Source: JAIRTY01 sp050257395 (lineage in GTDB: Bacteria; Actinomycetota; Actinomycetes; Streptosporangiales; Streptosporangiaceae). From it: 11,789 nucleotides of DNA. Positions within the stretch are counted from its first letter, which is position 1. Each line of letters opens with the position of its first letter. Location: assembly GCA_050257395.1 (NCBI GenBank), contig JBLMWU010000208.1, positions 1-11,789 of the forward strand. Reading direction: 5' to 3'. The position numbers and the translations under genes were made by a program. Of the stretch, positions 1 through 7,152 are shown in pieces. The notes below the pieces were generated by a model that was not told the origin of the DNA, ran no database searches, and was given only the letters and a program-made list of their open reading frames with translations.

Positions 1-527
1 ACCACCCGGGCCGCGAGCTACCAGGCCACCGCGGGGGTGATGAGCTGGAGCGACGGCTCCAGCGCCTCCCGCAGCGCGTGGTCGGTGACCAGCCGGGCCG
101 CGTAGGCGTGATAGGTGGACACGACCGGCTCGCCCGGGAACTCAGCGTCGTCCGCGGCCACACCGCCTGCGGGGGCAGCGGCCCCGCCCGGCAGCGGGAC
201 GGCGAGGCCGACCCGGTGCAGGCCCGCCAGCCTGGCCCGGACCCGCTGGCCGAGCTCGGCCGCGGCCTTGCGGGTGAAGGTGAGGCCGAGCACCCGGTCG
301 GGCTGCACCAGGCCGTTGGCGACCAGCCACACCAGCCGGGCCGCCATGGTCTCGCTCTTGCCGGAGCCCGCCCCCGCGATCACCGCCATCGGCGCCAGCG
401 GGGCCGAGATCACCGCCGCCTGCTCCGGGGTGGGCGCGGGCAGCCCCAGCAGCCTGGCCAGCTGGGCCGGGCTGTAGCTGACCGCGCCGGCGCCGCCGCC
501 GGCCGCCAGCACCGCGCGGCCGGTCAC
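1..527 (-). CDS. adnB: AdnB-type UvrD-family helicase/nuclease subunit, N-terminal part, with an in-frame stop
   Basis: This is the start of the second subunit of the actinobacterial AdnAB motor-nuclease, which unwinds and trims DNA ends at double-strand breaks. In this family AdnB is the dominant ATPase motor. Visible superfamily 1 elements are the Q motif (PTPEQ, about residues 32-36), the Walker A loop GAGSGKSE (52-59), motif Ia LTFTRKAA (82-89) and motif Ib VVSTYHAY (135-142). A Pro/Ala/Gly-rich insert lies at 108-130. The GTG start at 527-525 overlaps the adnA stop as GTGA, which suggests translational coupling; no better start is visible. The frame is closed after residue 169 by TAG at 20-18. 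Beyond it the same frame continues with residues L-A-A-R-V to the window edge, as expected of the family. Family proteins are about 1,100 residues, so most of the gene lies outside. The stop is either a real nonsense mutation or a base error. Family call is firm; intactness is doubtful. Confidence 0.85.
18..20 (-). other. In-frame amber codon in adnB (expected CAG, reads TAG)
   Basis: On the minus strand the codons read GTG GCC TGG TAG CTC GCG GCC, that is V-A-W-stop-L-A-A. From memory, mycobacterial AdnB has W-Q-L-A at this point, so one transition (C to T on the coding strand, at position 20) explains the stop. The homologous frame continues on both sides with no frameshift. Only 17 bases remain beyond it, so the rest of the gene cannot be assessed here. 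Confidence 0.8.
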
Positions 528-3500
528 GTGGTCACCTGCTCCCCGTCCGGCTGGACCGGGCAGGACGACCGGACCAGGCAGGTGCGGCAGCCCGGGTTGA
601 CCCGGGCCTCGAACACCGGCCCGTTCATGCCGGCCGCCACCGTCTCGACCAGCTCACGCGCCCAGCCCGGTTCCGGGTCCTCGGGCAGGGCCCCCTGCCG
701 CTGCACCCGCACCTGGCTGGTGTAGCTCGCTTTGCCGACCTGGACCAGCTCCGCGCCGCCGGGCTCGGCCAGGCCCTGGCGCTCGAACGCGCCCATCAGC
801 ACCGCCAGCTGGTAGACGCCGAGCTGCGGGTTGCGGTCCAGCTCGCTGTCGGCCGGGCGCGACGTCCCGGTCTTGAGGTCCACGATGACGGCCCGGCCCT
901 GGTCGTCACGCTCGAGCCGGTCCACCCGGCCGGTGATCTCCACCTCGCCCAGCCGGGCCTGGAAGCTCTGCTCGACGCTCACCAGCTCCCGCGGGTTCGC
1001 GCGGTGCCAGGCCAGCAGCTTGCTCACCATCCGGTGCGCCTGCTCGCGCTGCTTCTCGCTGTACCAGGCGCTGCCGAAGTCCAGGTGGTGCCAGATCTCG
1101 TCGATCCGGTCGCCGATGAGCGAGTCGGCGGCGCCGGTGGCGGCGAGGACCGCCGCGGCGTGCACCACGGTGCCGAAGTGGCGGACCACGTCCACCGACC
1201 CGGCGCCCACGGAGACCTCGAGCAGCCAGCGCAGCCCGCACTTGCTGAACGTCTCCACGTGGGAGGGCGAGAGCCGGACCAGCGTCCCGCCGGCCTCGTC
1301 CGCTATCAGCGGCCCGGGGTCGGACACGGTCGTCAGCTGGTACCAGTGCCGGGGGTGTGCGCCCCGCACCCCGGCCGCCGCGAGGCGGGCGAGCTGGGCG
1401 GCGGCTGCCTGCCGCACCACGGGCGGCCGCGTCCGGTCGGCCGCGGCGCGCCGCAGATCGGCGGTGAGCGCGGGCAGGGACAGCCAGCTCATGCCTGGCC
1501 CGGACACGTGCTCGATCTCTATGTCGTCGCCGGCCAGCTCGGCCAGGAACCGGGACGGCCGGTCCTCGCTCTCCTCGCCGCCGGCCGCGGTCACCACCAG
1601 GGTGCGCCGGGCCCGGGTGACCGCCACGTAGAAGAGCCGGCGTTCCTCGGCGAGCAGCTTGGACGCGAGGGCTGCCGCGCTGGCGTCGGCCCCTGCCGGG
1701 CCGCCCGGCCCGCCCGCCGCCTCGACCAGCTCGTCCATGCCCAGCAGCGTGGACCGCATCCGCAGGTCCGGCCAGATGCCTTCCTGCACCCCGGCGACGA
1801 CGACCAGGTCCCACTCCAGGCCCTTGGCGCGGTGGGCGGTGAGGATGCGCACGCTTGAGCCGGGCGCGGCCTGCTGCGCCAGGGTGTCCCCCGGGATCTC
1901 CTGGCCGGACAGGCTGTCCAGGAACAGCAGCGGCGCCCCGGGCGGCAGCCGGGCCGTGAACCGGGCGGCCGCGTCGAACAGCGCGACCACCGCGTCCAGG
2001 TCCCGGTCGGCGGCAGCGCCGCGGGGGCCGCCGGCGGCGCTGACCGCCTGCCAGGCCCGGCCCAGCCCGGAGGCTTCCCAGACCGCCCACAGCACCTCGT
2101 GCGCGTTGCCCTCCCGGGCGGTGTCCCGGGCGGTGGTGAGCAGGCCCGCCACCCGGCGCGCCGCTTCAGCGGCCGGGCCGTCCAGCGGCGTCAGCTCCCG
2201 CGGGTCGCGCAGCCCGGCCGCCAGCGGCTCGTCCGGGGGCTCCCCGCCCGCGGCCCGGGCCGCCGCCCGCAGCGCCCGCCGCAGCCGCCGCAGCCCCAGC
2301 GCGTCGGTGCCGCCGAGCGGGCCGGTCAGCAGCTCGACCGCGGCTTCCTCGTCCAGCGTGCCCGGCCGCAGCGCGCAGCGCAGCAGCAGGAGCAGCGGCC
2401 GGGGGCCCGGCTCGGCGGTGAGGGGCAGCTCATCCCCTGCCACCACGGCCGGCACACCGGCGCTGGCGAGCGCCCGCCGCAGCAGCGGCACCTGGTGGGT
2501 GACCGAACGGACCAGCACCGCCATGGCTTCCCACGGCACGCCGTCGTGCAGGTGCGCCCGCCGCAGGACGTCGGCCACCAGGGCGGCTTCCTGGCTGGTG
2601 CTCGTCGCGGTGATCACCCGCACCTCGCCCGGCGGGGCGCCGGGCAGCGGCGCCAGGTCGCGGTGCCCGCTGCGGCCGCCGGCCGGGCGGGCGGCCGGGG
2701 CCGCGGGCAGCCGGGCCGCCACCCGCCGGGACGCCGCGAGCAGGGCCGGGCCGCTGCGCCGGCACGTGCCCAGGGCGATCACCTGGGCGGGCTGGTCGTC
2801 CGGGGACCGGAACCGGTCGGGGAAGCGGGTGATCGCGTGCACATCCGCGCCGCGGAACGCGTAGATGGACTGGTCCGGGTCCCCGACCGCGATCAGCTCC
2901 CGGCCGTCGCCCGCCAGCGCGAGCAGCAGCGCCTCCTGCGCGGGGTCGACGTCCTGGTACTCGTCGACCAGCACCACGTCGTAGGCCTTGCGCTCGCGGT
3001 CGCGGGTGGCCGCCTGCGCCAGCATGCCCGCGGCGATCTTGATGATGCCGGCGTAGTCGTAGGCCGGGACCGGGGCGAGGTCGAACCGGGCCGCGTAGCG
3101 TTCCAGGAAGCCGCCGGCGGCGGCCCAGTCGTCGCGCCCCCGCTGCCGGCCGAGCCGCGCCAGCCGCGGGCCGTCCAGGCCGCGCTCGGCCGCGCGGAGC
3201 AGGAAGTCCTGCAGCTGCGCGGCGAAGCCGCGGGTGACCAGCGCCGGGCGCAGCCGCTCCGGCCAGCGCAAGCCGCCGTCCTCGGCCTCCCCGCGCAGCA
3301 TCCGCCGCACTTCCAGCAGCTGCTCGGGGCCGGACAGCAGGGTCGGCGGCTCCTCCCCGGCCAGCACGAATTCCCGGCGCACCAGCGAGTACGCGTAGGA
3401 GTGGAAGGTGAGGGCGATCGGCTCCCGGGTGGTGCGGCGCAGCCTGGTGGTGATCCGCTCCCGGAGCTCCTCGGCGGCCTTGCGGCTGAAGGTGAGGACC

Positions 3501-3712
3501 AGCACCCGTTCCGGGTTGATCCCGCGGCGGGTGATCCGGTCGGCCACCGTCTCCACGATCGCGGTCGTCTTGCCGGTGCCGGGCCCGGCGAGCACCAGCA
3601 GCGGACCGCCGGCGTGCGCCACCACCGCCCGCTGCGCCTCGTCGAGGCCCGGCGGAACCGGGTCCGCCAGCGCGGGCCGTACCAGGTGGTAAGAGGGCGC
3701 CTGCCTATTCAT
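524..3712 (-). CDS. adnA: AdnA, helicase/RecB-type nuclease subunit of the AdnAB DNA end-resection complex
   Basis: At 1,062 residues this matches the AdnA subunit (about 1,050), which pairs with AdnB to resect double-strand breaks in the cytoplasm. The UvrD-like motor shows Walker A GPGTGKTT (43-50), motif Ia LTFSRKAAEE (73-82), Walker B VDEYQD (249-254), motif III GDPDQSIYAFRGA (277-289), motif V with HRAKGLEWD (627-635) and motif VI EERRLFYVAVTRAR (689-702). The C-terminal PD-(D/E)XK nuclease shows H851, D931 in GRVDRLE, D945 and K947 in VDLKTG, and the QLGVYQ motif (963-968). C825 with C1042, C1045 and C1051 form the spaced cysteines of an AddB-like iron-sulfur nuclease. All motifs look intact. 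The ATG at 3712 has no Shine-Dalgarno but lies just downstream of a plausible promoter, so a nearly leaderless mRNA is likely. The gene is followed by adnB with a GTGA overlap. The AdnA rather than AdnB assignment rests on gene order and length. Confidence 0.93.
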   Translation of the reverse strand: MNRQAPSYHLVRPALADPVPPGLDEAQRAVVAHAGGPLLVLAGPGTGKTTAIVETVADRITRRGINPERVLVLTFSRKAAEELRERITTRLRRTTREPIALTFHSYAYSLVRREFVLAGEEPPTLLSGPEQLLEVRRMLRGEAEDGGLRWPERLRPALVTRGFAAQLQDFLLRAAERGLDGPRLARLGRQRGRDDWAAAGGFLERYAARFDLAPVPAYDYAGIIKIAAGMLAQAATRDRERKAYDVVLVDEYQDVDPAQEALLLALAGDGRELIAVGDPDQSIYAFRGADVHAITRFPDRFRSPDDQPAQVIALGTCRRSGPALLAASRRVAARLPAAPAARPAGGRSGHRDLAPLPGAPPGEVRVITATSTSQEAALVADVLRRAHLHDGVPWEAMAVLVRSVTHQVPLLRRALASAGVPAVVAGDELPLTAEPGPRPLLLLLRCALRPGTLDEEAAVELLTGPLGGTDALGLRRLRRALRAAARAAGGEPPDEPLAAGLRDPRELTPLDGPAAEAARRVAGLLTTARDTAREGNAHEVLWAVWEASGLGRAWQAVSAAGGPRGAAADRDLDAVVALFDAAARFTARLPPGAPLLFLDSLSGQEIPGDTLAQQAAPGSSVRILTAHRAKGLEWDLVVVAGVQEGIWPDLRMRSTLLGMDELVEAAGGPGGPAGADASAAALASKLLAEERRLFYVAVTRARRTLVVTAAGGEESEDRPSRFLAELAGDDIEIEHVSGPGMSWLSLPALTADLRRAAADRTRPPVVRQAAAAQLARLAAAGVRGAHPRHWYQLTTVSDPGPLIADEAGGTLVRLSPSHVETFSKCGLRWLLEVSVGAGSVDVVRHFGTVVHAAAVLAATGAADSLIGDRIDEIWHHLDFGSAWYSEKQREQAHRMVSKLLAWHRANPRELVSVEQSFQARLGEVEITGRVDRLERDDQGRAVIVDLKTGTSRPADSELDRNPQLGVYQLAVLMGAFERQGLAEPGGAELVQVGKASYTSQVRVQRQGALPEDPEPGWARELVETVAAGMNGPVFEARVNPGCRTCLVRSSCPVQPDGEQVTT

Positions 3713-3714
3713 CA

Positions 3715-3744
3715 GAATGGCATTCCATCAGAAGGCTCGGACAA
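3715..3744 (-). promoter_or_regulatory. Candidate adnA promoter resembling the PafBC (RecA-NDp) DNA-damage element
   Basis: Reading the minus strand, TTGTCCGAG (3744-3736), exactly eight bases, then TGGAAT (3727-3722) precede adnA. The remembered PafBC/RecA-NDp consensus is TTGTCRGTG-N8-TAnnnT; this site matches 7 of 9 positions upstream, has the exact spacer, and has one mismatch in the -10. A transcript would begin near 3715-3712, at the adnA ATG (3712). A perfect 11-base palindrome, GAATGGCATTC (3715-3725), overlaps the -10, and CATCAGAA occurs twice (3710-3717 and 3726-3733). The match is by eye and imperfect. Confidence 0.45.
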
Positions 3745-3766
3745 TTCCAGCGCGCCACGCGAATGA

Positions 3767-3794
3767 CCGGGCCGCGGGCCAGACGGCGGCCCGG
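3767..3794 (-). terminator. Hairpin downstream of the ATL gene
   Basis: CCGGGCCG (3767-3774) and CGGCCCGG (3787-3794) form a perfect 8-bp stem with a 12-base loop. It begins 12 bases past the ATL stop codon and before the adnA promoter candidate. There is no U-tract, which is common in high-GC actinomycetes. It would separate the protease/ATL unit from adnAB. Confidence 0.4.
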
Positions 3795-3806
3795 CTCAGC
3801 CCGCCG

Positions 3807-4172
3807 TCACGGATGGCCGGCGGGCGGCGGGCCGCTCACCGGTACCCACCGGGCCCGGGTCATGTCCACCCGCAGCGGGCGGCCGTCCGGCGCCCGGCGC
3901 AACGGCGTCCCCTCGGCCTGGTACCTGGCGAGCGCCTCCCGTTCATGCCCCTGCAGGAAGCTCCCGTCCGCGTGGATCACCCGCCACCAGGGAGCGCCGC
4001 CGCCCCACACCGCCATCACCCGGCCGACCTGGCGCGGGCCAGCCTCACCGAGGTATTCGGCGATGTCGCCGTAGGACATCACCCGGCCGGCCGGGATGGC
4101 GTCGGCGACGTCCAGCACCCGGCTCGCGAAGTCCGGCAGCATCCCGGGCTGCGGCACCCCGGCGGCGCTCAC
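3807..4172 (-). CDS. Alkyltransferase-like (ATL) DNA-lesion-binding protein
   Basis: A 121-residue protein resembling only the C-terminal DNA-binding domain of O6-alkylguanine-DNA alkyltransferase. It shows IPAGRVMSYGDIAEYLG (26-42), with Y34 as the base-flipping tyrosine, and PRQVGRVMA (46-54), with R47 in the arginine-finger position. Where true alkyltransferases have PCHRV, this protein has PWWRV (61-65), so the alkyl-acceptor cysteine is replaced by W62. It should therefore bind O6-alkylguanine without repairing it and pass the lesion to nucleotide excision repair, the established role of ATLs. The GTG start at 4172-4170 overlaps the stop of the upstream protease gene as GTGA, favouring coupled translation. 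The ATG at 4142, giving 111 residues, is the alternative start. A longer upstream frame to 4286 lies inside the protease gene and is rejected. Mycobacteria carry a similar gene (Rv3204) close to adnAB. Confidence 0.88.
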   Translation of the reverse strand: MSAAGVPQPGMLPDFASRVLDVADAIPAGRVMSYGDIAEYLGEAGPRQVGRVMAVWGGGAPWWRVIHADGSFLQGHEREALARYQAEGTPLRRAPDGRPLRVDMTRARWVPVSGPPPAGHP

Positions 4173-6259
4173 CGGCCCCGGCCGGGCCAGGGCGGTTCCT
4201 GCGGGCCCGGCCCGTAGCCGGGGCTCGCGCCGGGCCAGGTGTCGTCGTCCGGCCCGGAGTCCGGCCCGGTCCCGGCGGCCGGCCACCCGCCCGCGCCAGG
4301 CCCGCGCCCGGCACCCTCACCGGCCGGGCGGCCGGCCCCTGACCCGTCCCCGCCCGCCGCGCCGTAACCGCCCGCAATTCCGTAGCCGGCGGACCCGTCA
4401 CCGCCCGCCGCGCCGTAACCGCCAGCGGACCCGTAGCCGGCAGCCCCGTGACCACCCGCAGACCCGTAACCGGCCGGCCCGTAACCACCCGGCCCGCCGT
4501 CACCGGGCCGTCCTTCAGCAGGCCCGTAGCCGGCAGCACCATTCCCGCCCGGCTGCGGGTGACCGGCGTGCCCGTATCCGCCGGGCCGCCCTTCAGCAGC
4601 AGGTCCCGGCAGCCCAGGCTGGCCGCTGGCACCGGCGGGGCCGTAACCGCCGGTGAACCCGTTCTCCCCCGCGGGCAGGTGGCCGTTCCCCGGCCAGTGC
4701 CCGCCGCCCGCTGGTCCGCCGGCACCGTTGGCGGCCAGCGGGCCCGGCGCACCGTGCGGCCCTGCACCCGGCCAGGCCGCGGGCAGCGGCCCGGCTCCCG
4801 GACCGGGACCCGCGGCCGGCCAGCCGGCCGGGGGCGGCCACGCCCCCGCGCCATATCCGTAGCCGCCGCCGGGCAGGGCCGCACCGCCCGGCCAGCCGCC
4901 TTCACCCGGCTGGGCGGGCACCATCCCCGGCTGCACCGCCCGCGGCGGCAGCTGCTGCGGCACCTGCCAGCCGCCGGCCCGGCCAGCCGCGCTGCGCCGC
5001 GCCCGCCGCATCCGGGCCAGCCACAGCGCCGCCCCGGCCACGCCGCCCGCGAACGCCAGCGCGAGCACGCTGTACACCACGAGCCGGGCACCGCTGCGCG
5101 GGCGCACCGGCGGCGCGGGGTTGGCCGCTGGCCCGCCGCCGAACTGCGCCGCGGCGGCGATCCCGGGCTGGCCGGCGCTCCCGCCGCCCGCCGCCCCGGC
5201 CAGCCCGTGCGACCGGGCCAGCCGGTGGGCGACCGTGAGCGCCGCGGCCGCGTCCACGGTGCCGAACCCGACCTGGTCGTTGTAGCCGCCGTGCGGCCGG
5301 TCCTGCGTGCTGCCCGTGATGGCCTGGTCGACCAGCGCAGGCGGCAGCGTGGGGAATTCCGACTTGATGAGGGCGGCCACCCCGGCGGTGAGCGCGCACG
5401 CGGGGCTGGTGCCGTTCACGTACCAGTACTTCCCGTCCCGGCCCTGGGTGGGCACCATCACGCCGGGCGCCGCGACCTGCACCGACAGGTTGGCGCTGGA
5501 GAACGACGCGCTGCTGCCGCTCTGGGAGACCGCGCCGACCCCCAGCACGCCGGGGTAGTCCGCCGGGAACGAGTACGGTGCCTGGCCGTCGCGGTGCGCG
5601 GCCGCCTGGCCGCCCGAGTTGCCAGCGGACGCGACGACCACCGTGCCGTGGCTGAGCGCGAACTGGAGCGCGGAGCGCACGGGCAGGCTGGGCGCGCCGT
5701 ATCCGAGTGACATGCTGATCACGGCCGCGCCATGCCGGACGGCGTCCCTGATCGCGGTGGCGAGCGCCTGCTGCACCTGGTCGTCGGGCTCCCGCTGGTA
5801 GCGCTGATAGCCCGGGTCGCCGGTGTCGGTCACCACCCGGACCGACAGGATCCTGGCCTCCGGTGCCACGCCGGTGATGCCGCTGGCGCCGCCCACGCCG
5901 TGGCCGTGCCCGGCGATGAGCGCCGCCATCCAGGTGCCGTGGGTGCCCCAGTTGGGGTTGGTCATCGGGGTGCTGACGCCGGTGAGGTCGGGTCCCACCG
6001 TCACCGAGCCGGCCAGGTCGGAGACGCCGGGGCTGACCCCGCTGTCGATCACCGCCACGGTCACCCCGTGGCCCCTCGTCGTCTGCCAGGCGGCGGGCGC
6101 GTGCACCGCGTCGAGGACCCACAGCTGCTGGTCGCGCACGTGGTCGGCCCAGGCCGGGCCGGCCGGGAGCAGGACGGCGGCACCGGCGGCCAGCAGCGTC
6201 AGCGGCGCTGCGAGCACCCTGGCGCGCCGGGACCGGCTGAGTCCCCGGCGGGTCAGCAT
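4169..6259 (-). CDS. Mycosin-like membrane-anchored S8 subtilase with a long Gly/Tyr/Pro-rich tail
   Basis: A 696-residue secreted serine protease of the subtilisin (S8) family. Residues 1-38 look like a signal peptide, with an Arg-rich start, a hydrophobic core at 15-32 and PAWA before D39. The catalytic triad is D72 (VAVIDSGV), H107 (NWGTHGTW) and S285 (NGTSPACA); N214 (SAGNSGG) is the oxyanion residue. Only about 33 residues separate the signal peptide from D72, so there is no room for a standard inhibitory propeptide. A hydrophobic membrane span lies at about 392-415, followed by Arg-rich LARMRRARR. This order (signal, protease, linker, membrane span) is that of mycosins. Unusually, about 280 residues follow the span, rich in Gly, Pro, Tyr and Ala with tandem repeats; topology predicts this tail to be cytoplasmic. 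The start overlaps the upstream gene's stop as ATGCTGA and the end overlaps the ATL start. No type VII secretion genes are visible, so the substrate is unknown. Confidence 0.9.
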   Translation of the reverse strand: MLTRRGLSRSRRARVLAAPLTLLAAGAAVLLPAGPAWADHVRDQQLWVLDAVHAPAAWQTTRGHGVTVAVIDSGVSPGVSDLAGSVTVGPDLTGVSTPMTNPNWGTHGTWMAALIAGHGHGVGGASGITGVAPEARILSVRVVTDTGDPGYQRYQREPDDQVQQALATAIRDAVRHGAAVISMSLGYGAPSLPVRSALQFALSHGTVVVASAGNSGGQAAAHRDGQAPYSFPADYPGVLGVGAVSQSGSSASFSSANLSVQVAAPGVMVPTQGRDGKYWYVNGTSPACALTAGVAALIKSEFPTLPPALVDQAITGSTQDRPHGGYNDQVGFGTVDAAAALTVAHRLARSHGLAGAAGGGSAGQPGIAAAAQFGGGPAANPAPPVRPRSGARLVVYSVLALAFAGGVAGAALWLARMRRARRSAAGRAGGWQVPQQLPPRAVQPGMVPAQPGEGGWPGGAALPGGGYGYGAGAWPPPAGWPAAGPGPGAGPLPAAWPGAGPHGAPGPLAANGAGGPAGGGHWPGNGHLPAGENGFTGGYGPAGASGQPGLPGPAAEGRPGGYGHAGHPQPGGNGAAGYGPAEGRPGDGGPGGYGPAGYGSAGGHGAAGYGSAGGYGAAGGDGSAGYGIAGGYGAAGGDGSGAGRPAGEGAGRGPGAGGWPAAGTGPDSGPDDDTWPGASPGYGPGPQEPPWPGRGR
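4341..4530. repeat. In-frame tandem repeats encoding the Gly/Tyr-rich protease tail
   Basis: Two 51-base units lie at 4341-4391 and 4392-4442. Their first 32 bases differ at one position, and their last 11 bases are nearly identical. More degenerate units continue to about 4530. On the coding strand they give protease residues of the type GYGAAGGDGSAGYG (roughly 578-640). Since 51 is a multiple of 3, copy-number changes would keep the frame. Confidence 0.75.
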
Positions 6260-7146
6260 CCCGGCGTCCCCGGGCAGTGCGGCGGCGGGGGCGGGGCGGC
6301 CAGGGCGGAGCCGATCGGGCCGGCCACCCCGTCGGTCACGCTGCGCATCTCGGTCAGCGCGTACTGGTCGGTGGACTCCCGCACCCGCGGCCTGCCGTCG
6401 GTGTAGCCCGCGGCCGCCATGATCAGGTACGGGCCGTCGCTGGCGGCCGCGGTCAGCTGCCGCTGAGCGGGGCCGAACCGGGCCACGGCGAGGCTGCGGA
6501 ACCAGACCGGCCGCACCCCGGGCGTGAACCCTGACCTGCCGGGCAGCACCCCGGCGGGCAGCGCCCGGGCGGCGGCCGCTTCCGCTGCCGCGCTGGGGAA
6601 CACGGCGACGCCCACGGTCACCGTCATGCTGCCGGTGGCGTCCTCATAGGCGGCCCGCAGCACCGCCAGGCACCCGTGCGCGGCCAGGACCCGGGCCACG
6701 GCGGGGTCGGTGGCGCTGCGGCAGGCCGCCTGCGGCGCTATCGCCGCGCGGTGGGCGGTCAGCGGCAAGCCGGCCGCGGACGCCAGCACGCTGCCCGGCA
6801 GCTGGTAGGGGATCACCGGCGGGAAGATCCGCCCGGCCGGCCAGGCCCGCCACCGGCTGCCGACCTCCCACGCGCTGATCTGCTGCTGCTGAGCAGCGGT
6901 GAACGAGCGGGGCAGCACCTGGAGCACCACGCCGGTGAGGGACGCGGCCAGGCCGGCCAGCCCAGCCGCCAGGCCTAGCCAGGCCAGCCGCGCGCGCCAC
7001 CCGCCCGGCGCCGGGTACATGCGCTGTGACCTGCGCGGAGAGGGAGTGAACGAAGAGCCCGGTGCCGGGCTGGCATCCGGGCGCGGGCCGGCGGCATCCC
7101 AGGCCGGCGCAGTGCCGCCCCCTGAGGCTTCCGGCCAGATCGCCAC
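6253..7146 (-). CDS. Single-pass membrane protein of unknown function, upstream of the subtilase
   Basis: I do not recognise this 297-residue protein. Residues 1-48 are Pro/Ala/Ser-rich and probably disordered. A hydrophobic segment at about 53-78, after the Arg-containing GWRARLAW, is a likely membrane anchor. The remaining 220 residues, presumably outside the cell, hold C142 and C159 (possible disulfide), a mixed alpha/beta region, a proline run at 285-289 and two C-terminal cysteines, C291 and C297. Its stop overlaps the protease start (ATGCTGA, seven bases), so the two are probably co-translated, and it may be a partner, substrate or regulator of the protease (inference). The GTG start at 7146 is supported by a TAGCAT -10-like hexamer at the spacing expected for leaderless initiation. 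The ATG at 7020, giving 255 residues, is the alternative; codons between the two starts have weaker third-position G/C, so the choice is uncertain. Confidence 0.75.
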   Translation of the reverse strand: MAIWPEASGGGTAPAWDAAGPRPDASPAPGSSFTPSPRRSQRMYPAPGGWRARLAWLGLAAGLAGLAASLTGVVLQVLPRSFTAAQQQQISAWEVGSRWRAWPAGRIFPPVIPYQLPGSVLASAAGLPLTAHRAAIAPQAACRSATDPAVARVLAAHGCLAVLRAAYEDATGSMTVTVGVAVFPSAAAEAAAARALPAGVLPGRSGFTPGVRPVWFRSLAVARFGPAQRQLTAAASDGPYLIMAAAGYTDGRPRVRESTDQYALTEMRSVTDGVAGPIGSALAAPPPPPHCPGTPGC

Positions 7147-7152
7147 ACCCGC

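Noticed and set aside
3715..3725. LexA (SOS) box at the adnA start
   Set aside because: The palindrome GAATGGCATTC lacks the actinobacterial GAAC-N4-GTTC pattern.
2099..3766. Plus-strand open frame of 555 codons opposite adnA
   Set aside because: It is Arg/Gly/Gln-rich with no domain and lies antisense to a gene with complete helicase motifs. Long antisense frames are expected at this GC content.
4341..4530. Regular repeats that could suggest a CRISPR array
   Set aside because: Period, codon alignment and Gly/Tyr translation show coding tandem repeats; there are no unique spacers and no cas genes.
4045..5091. Minus-strand 348-codon frame overlapping the protease tail
   Set aside because: It is an alternative-frame reading of the repetitive Gly/Pro region with Arg/Thr-rich nonsense composition.
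4448..5710. Plus-strand open frame of 420 codons opposite the subtilase
   Set aside because: Low-complexity Arg/Pro/Gly composition, antisense to the catalytic-triad gene.
4169..7146. A type VII (ESX) secretion locus, suggested by the mycosin-like protease
   Set aside because: No EccA-E, WxG100 or PE/PPE-like genes are visible in the window.
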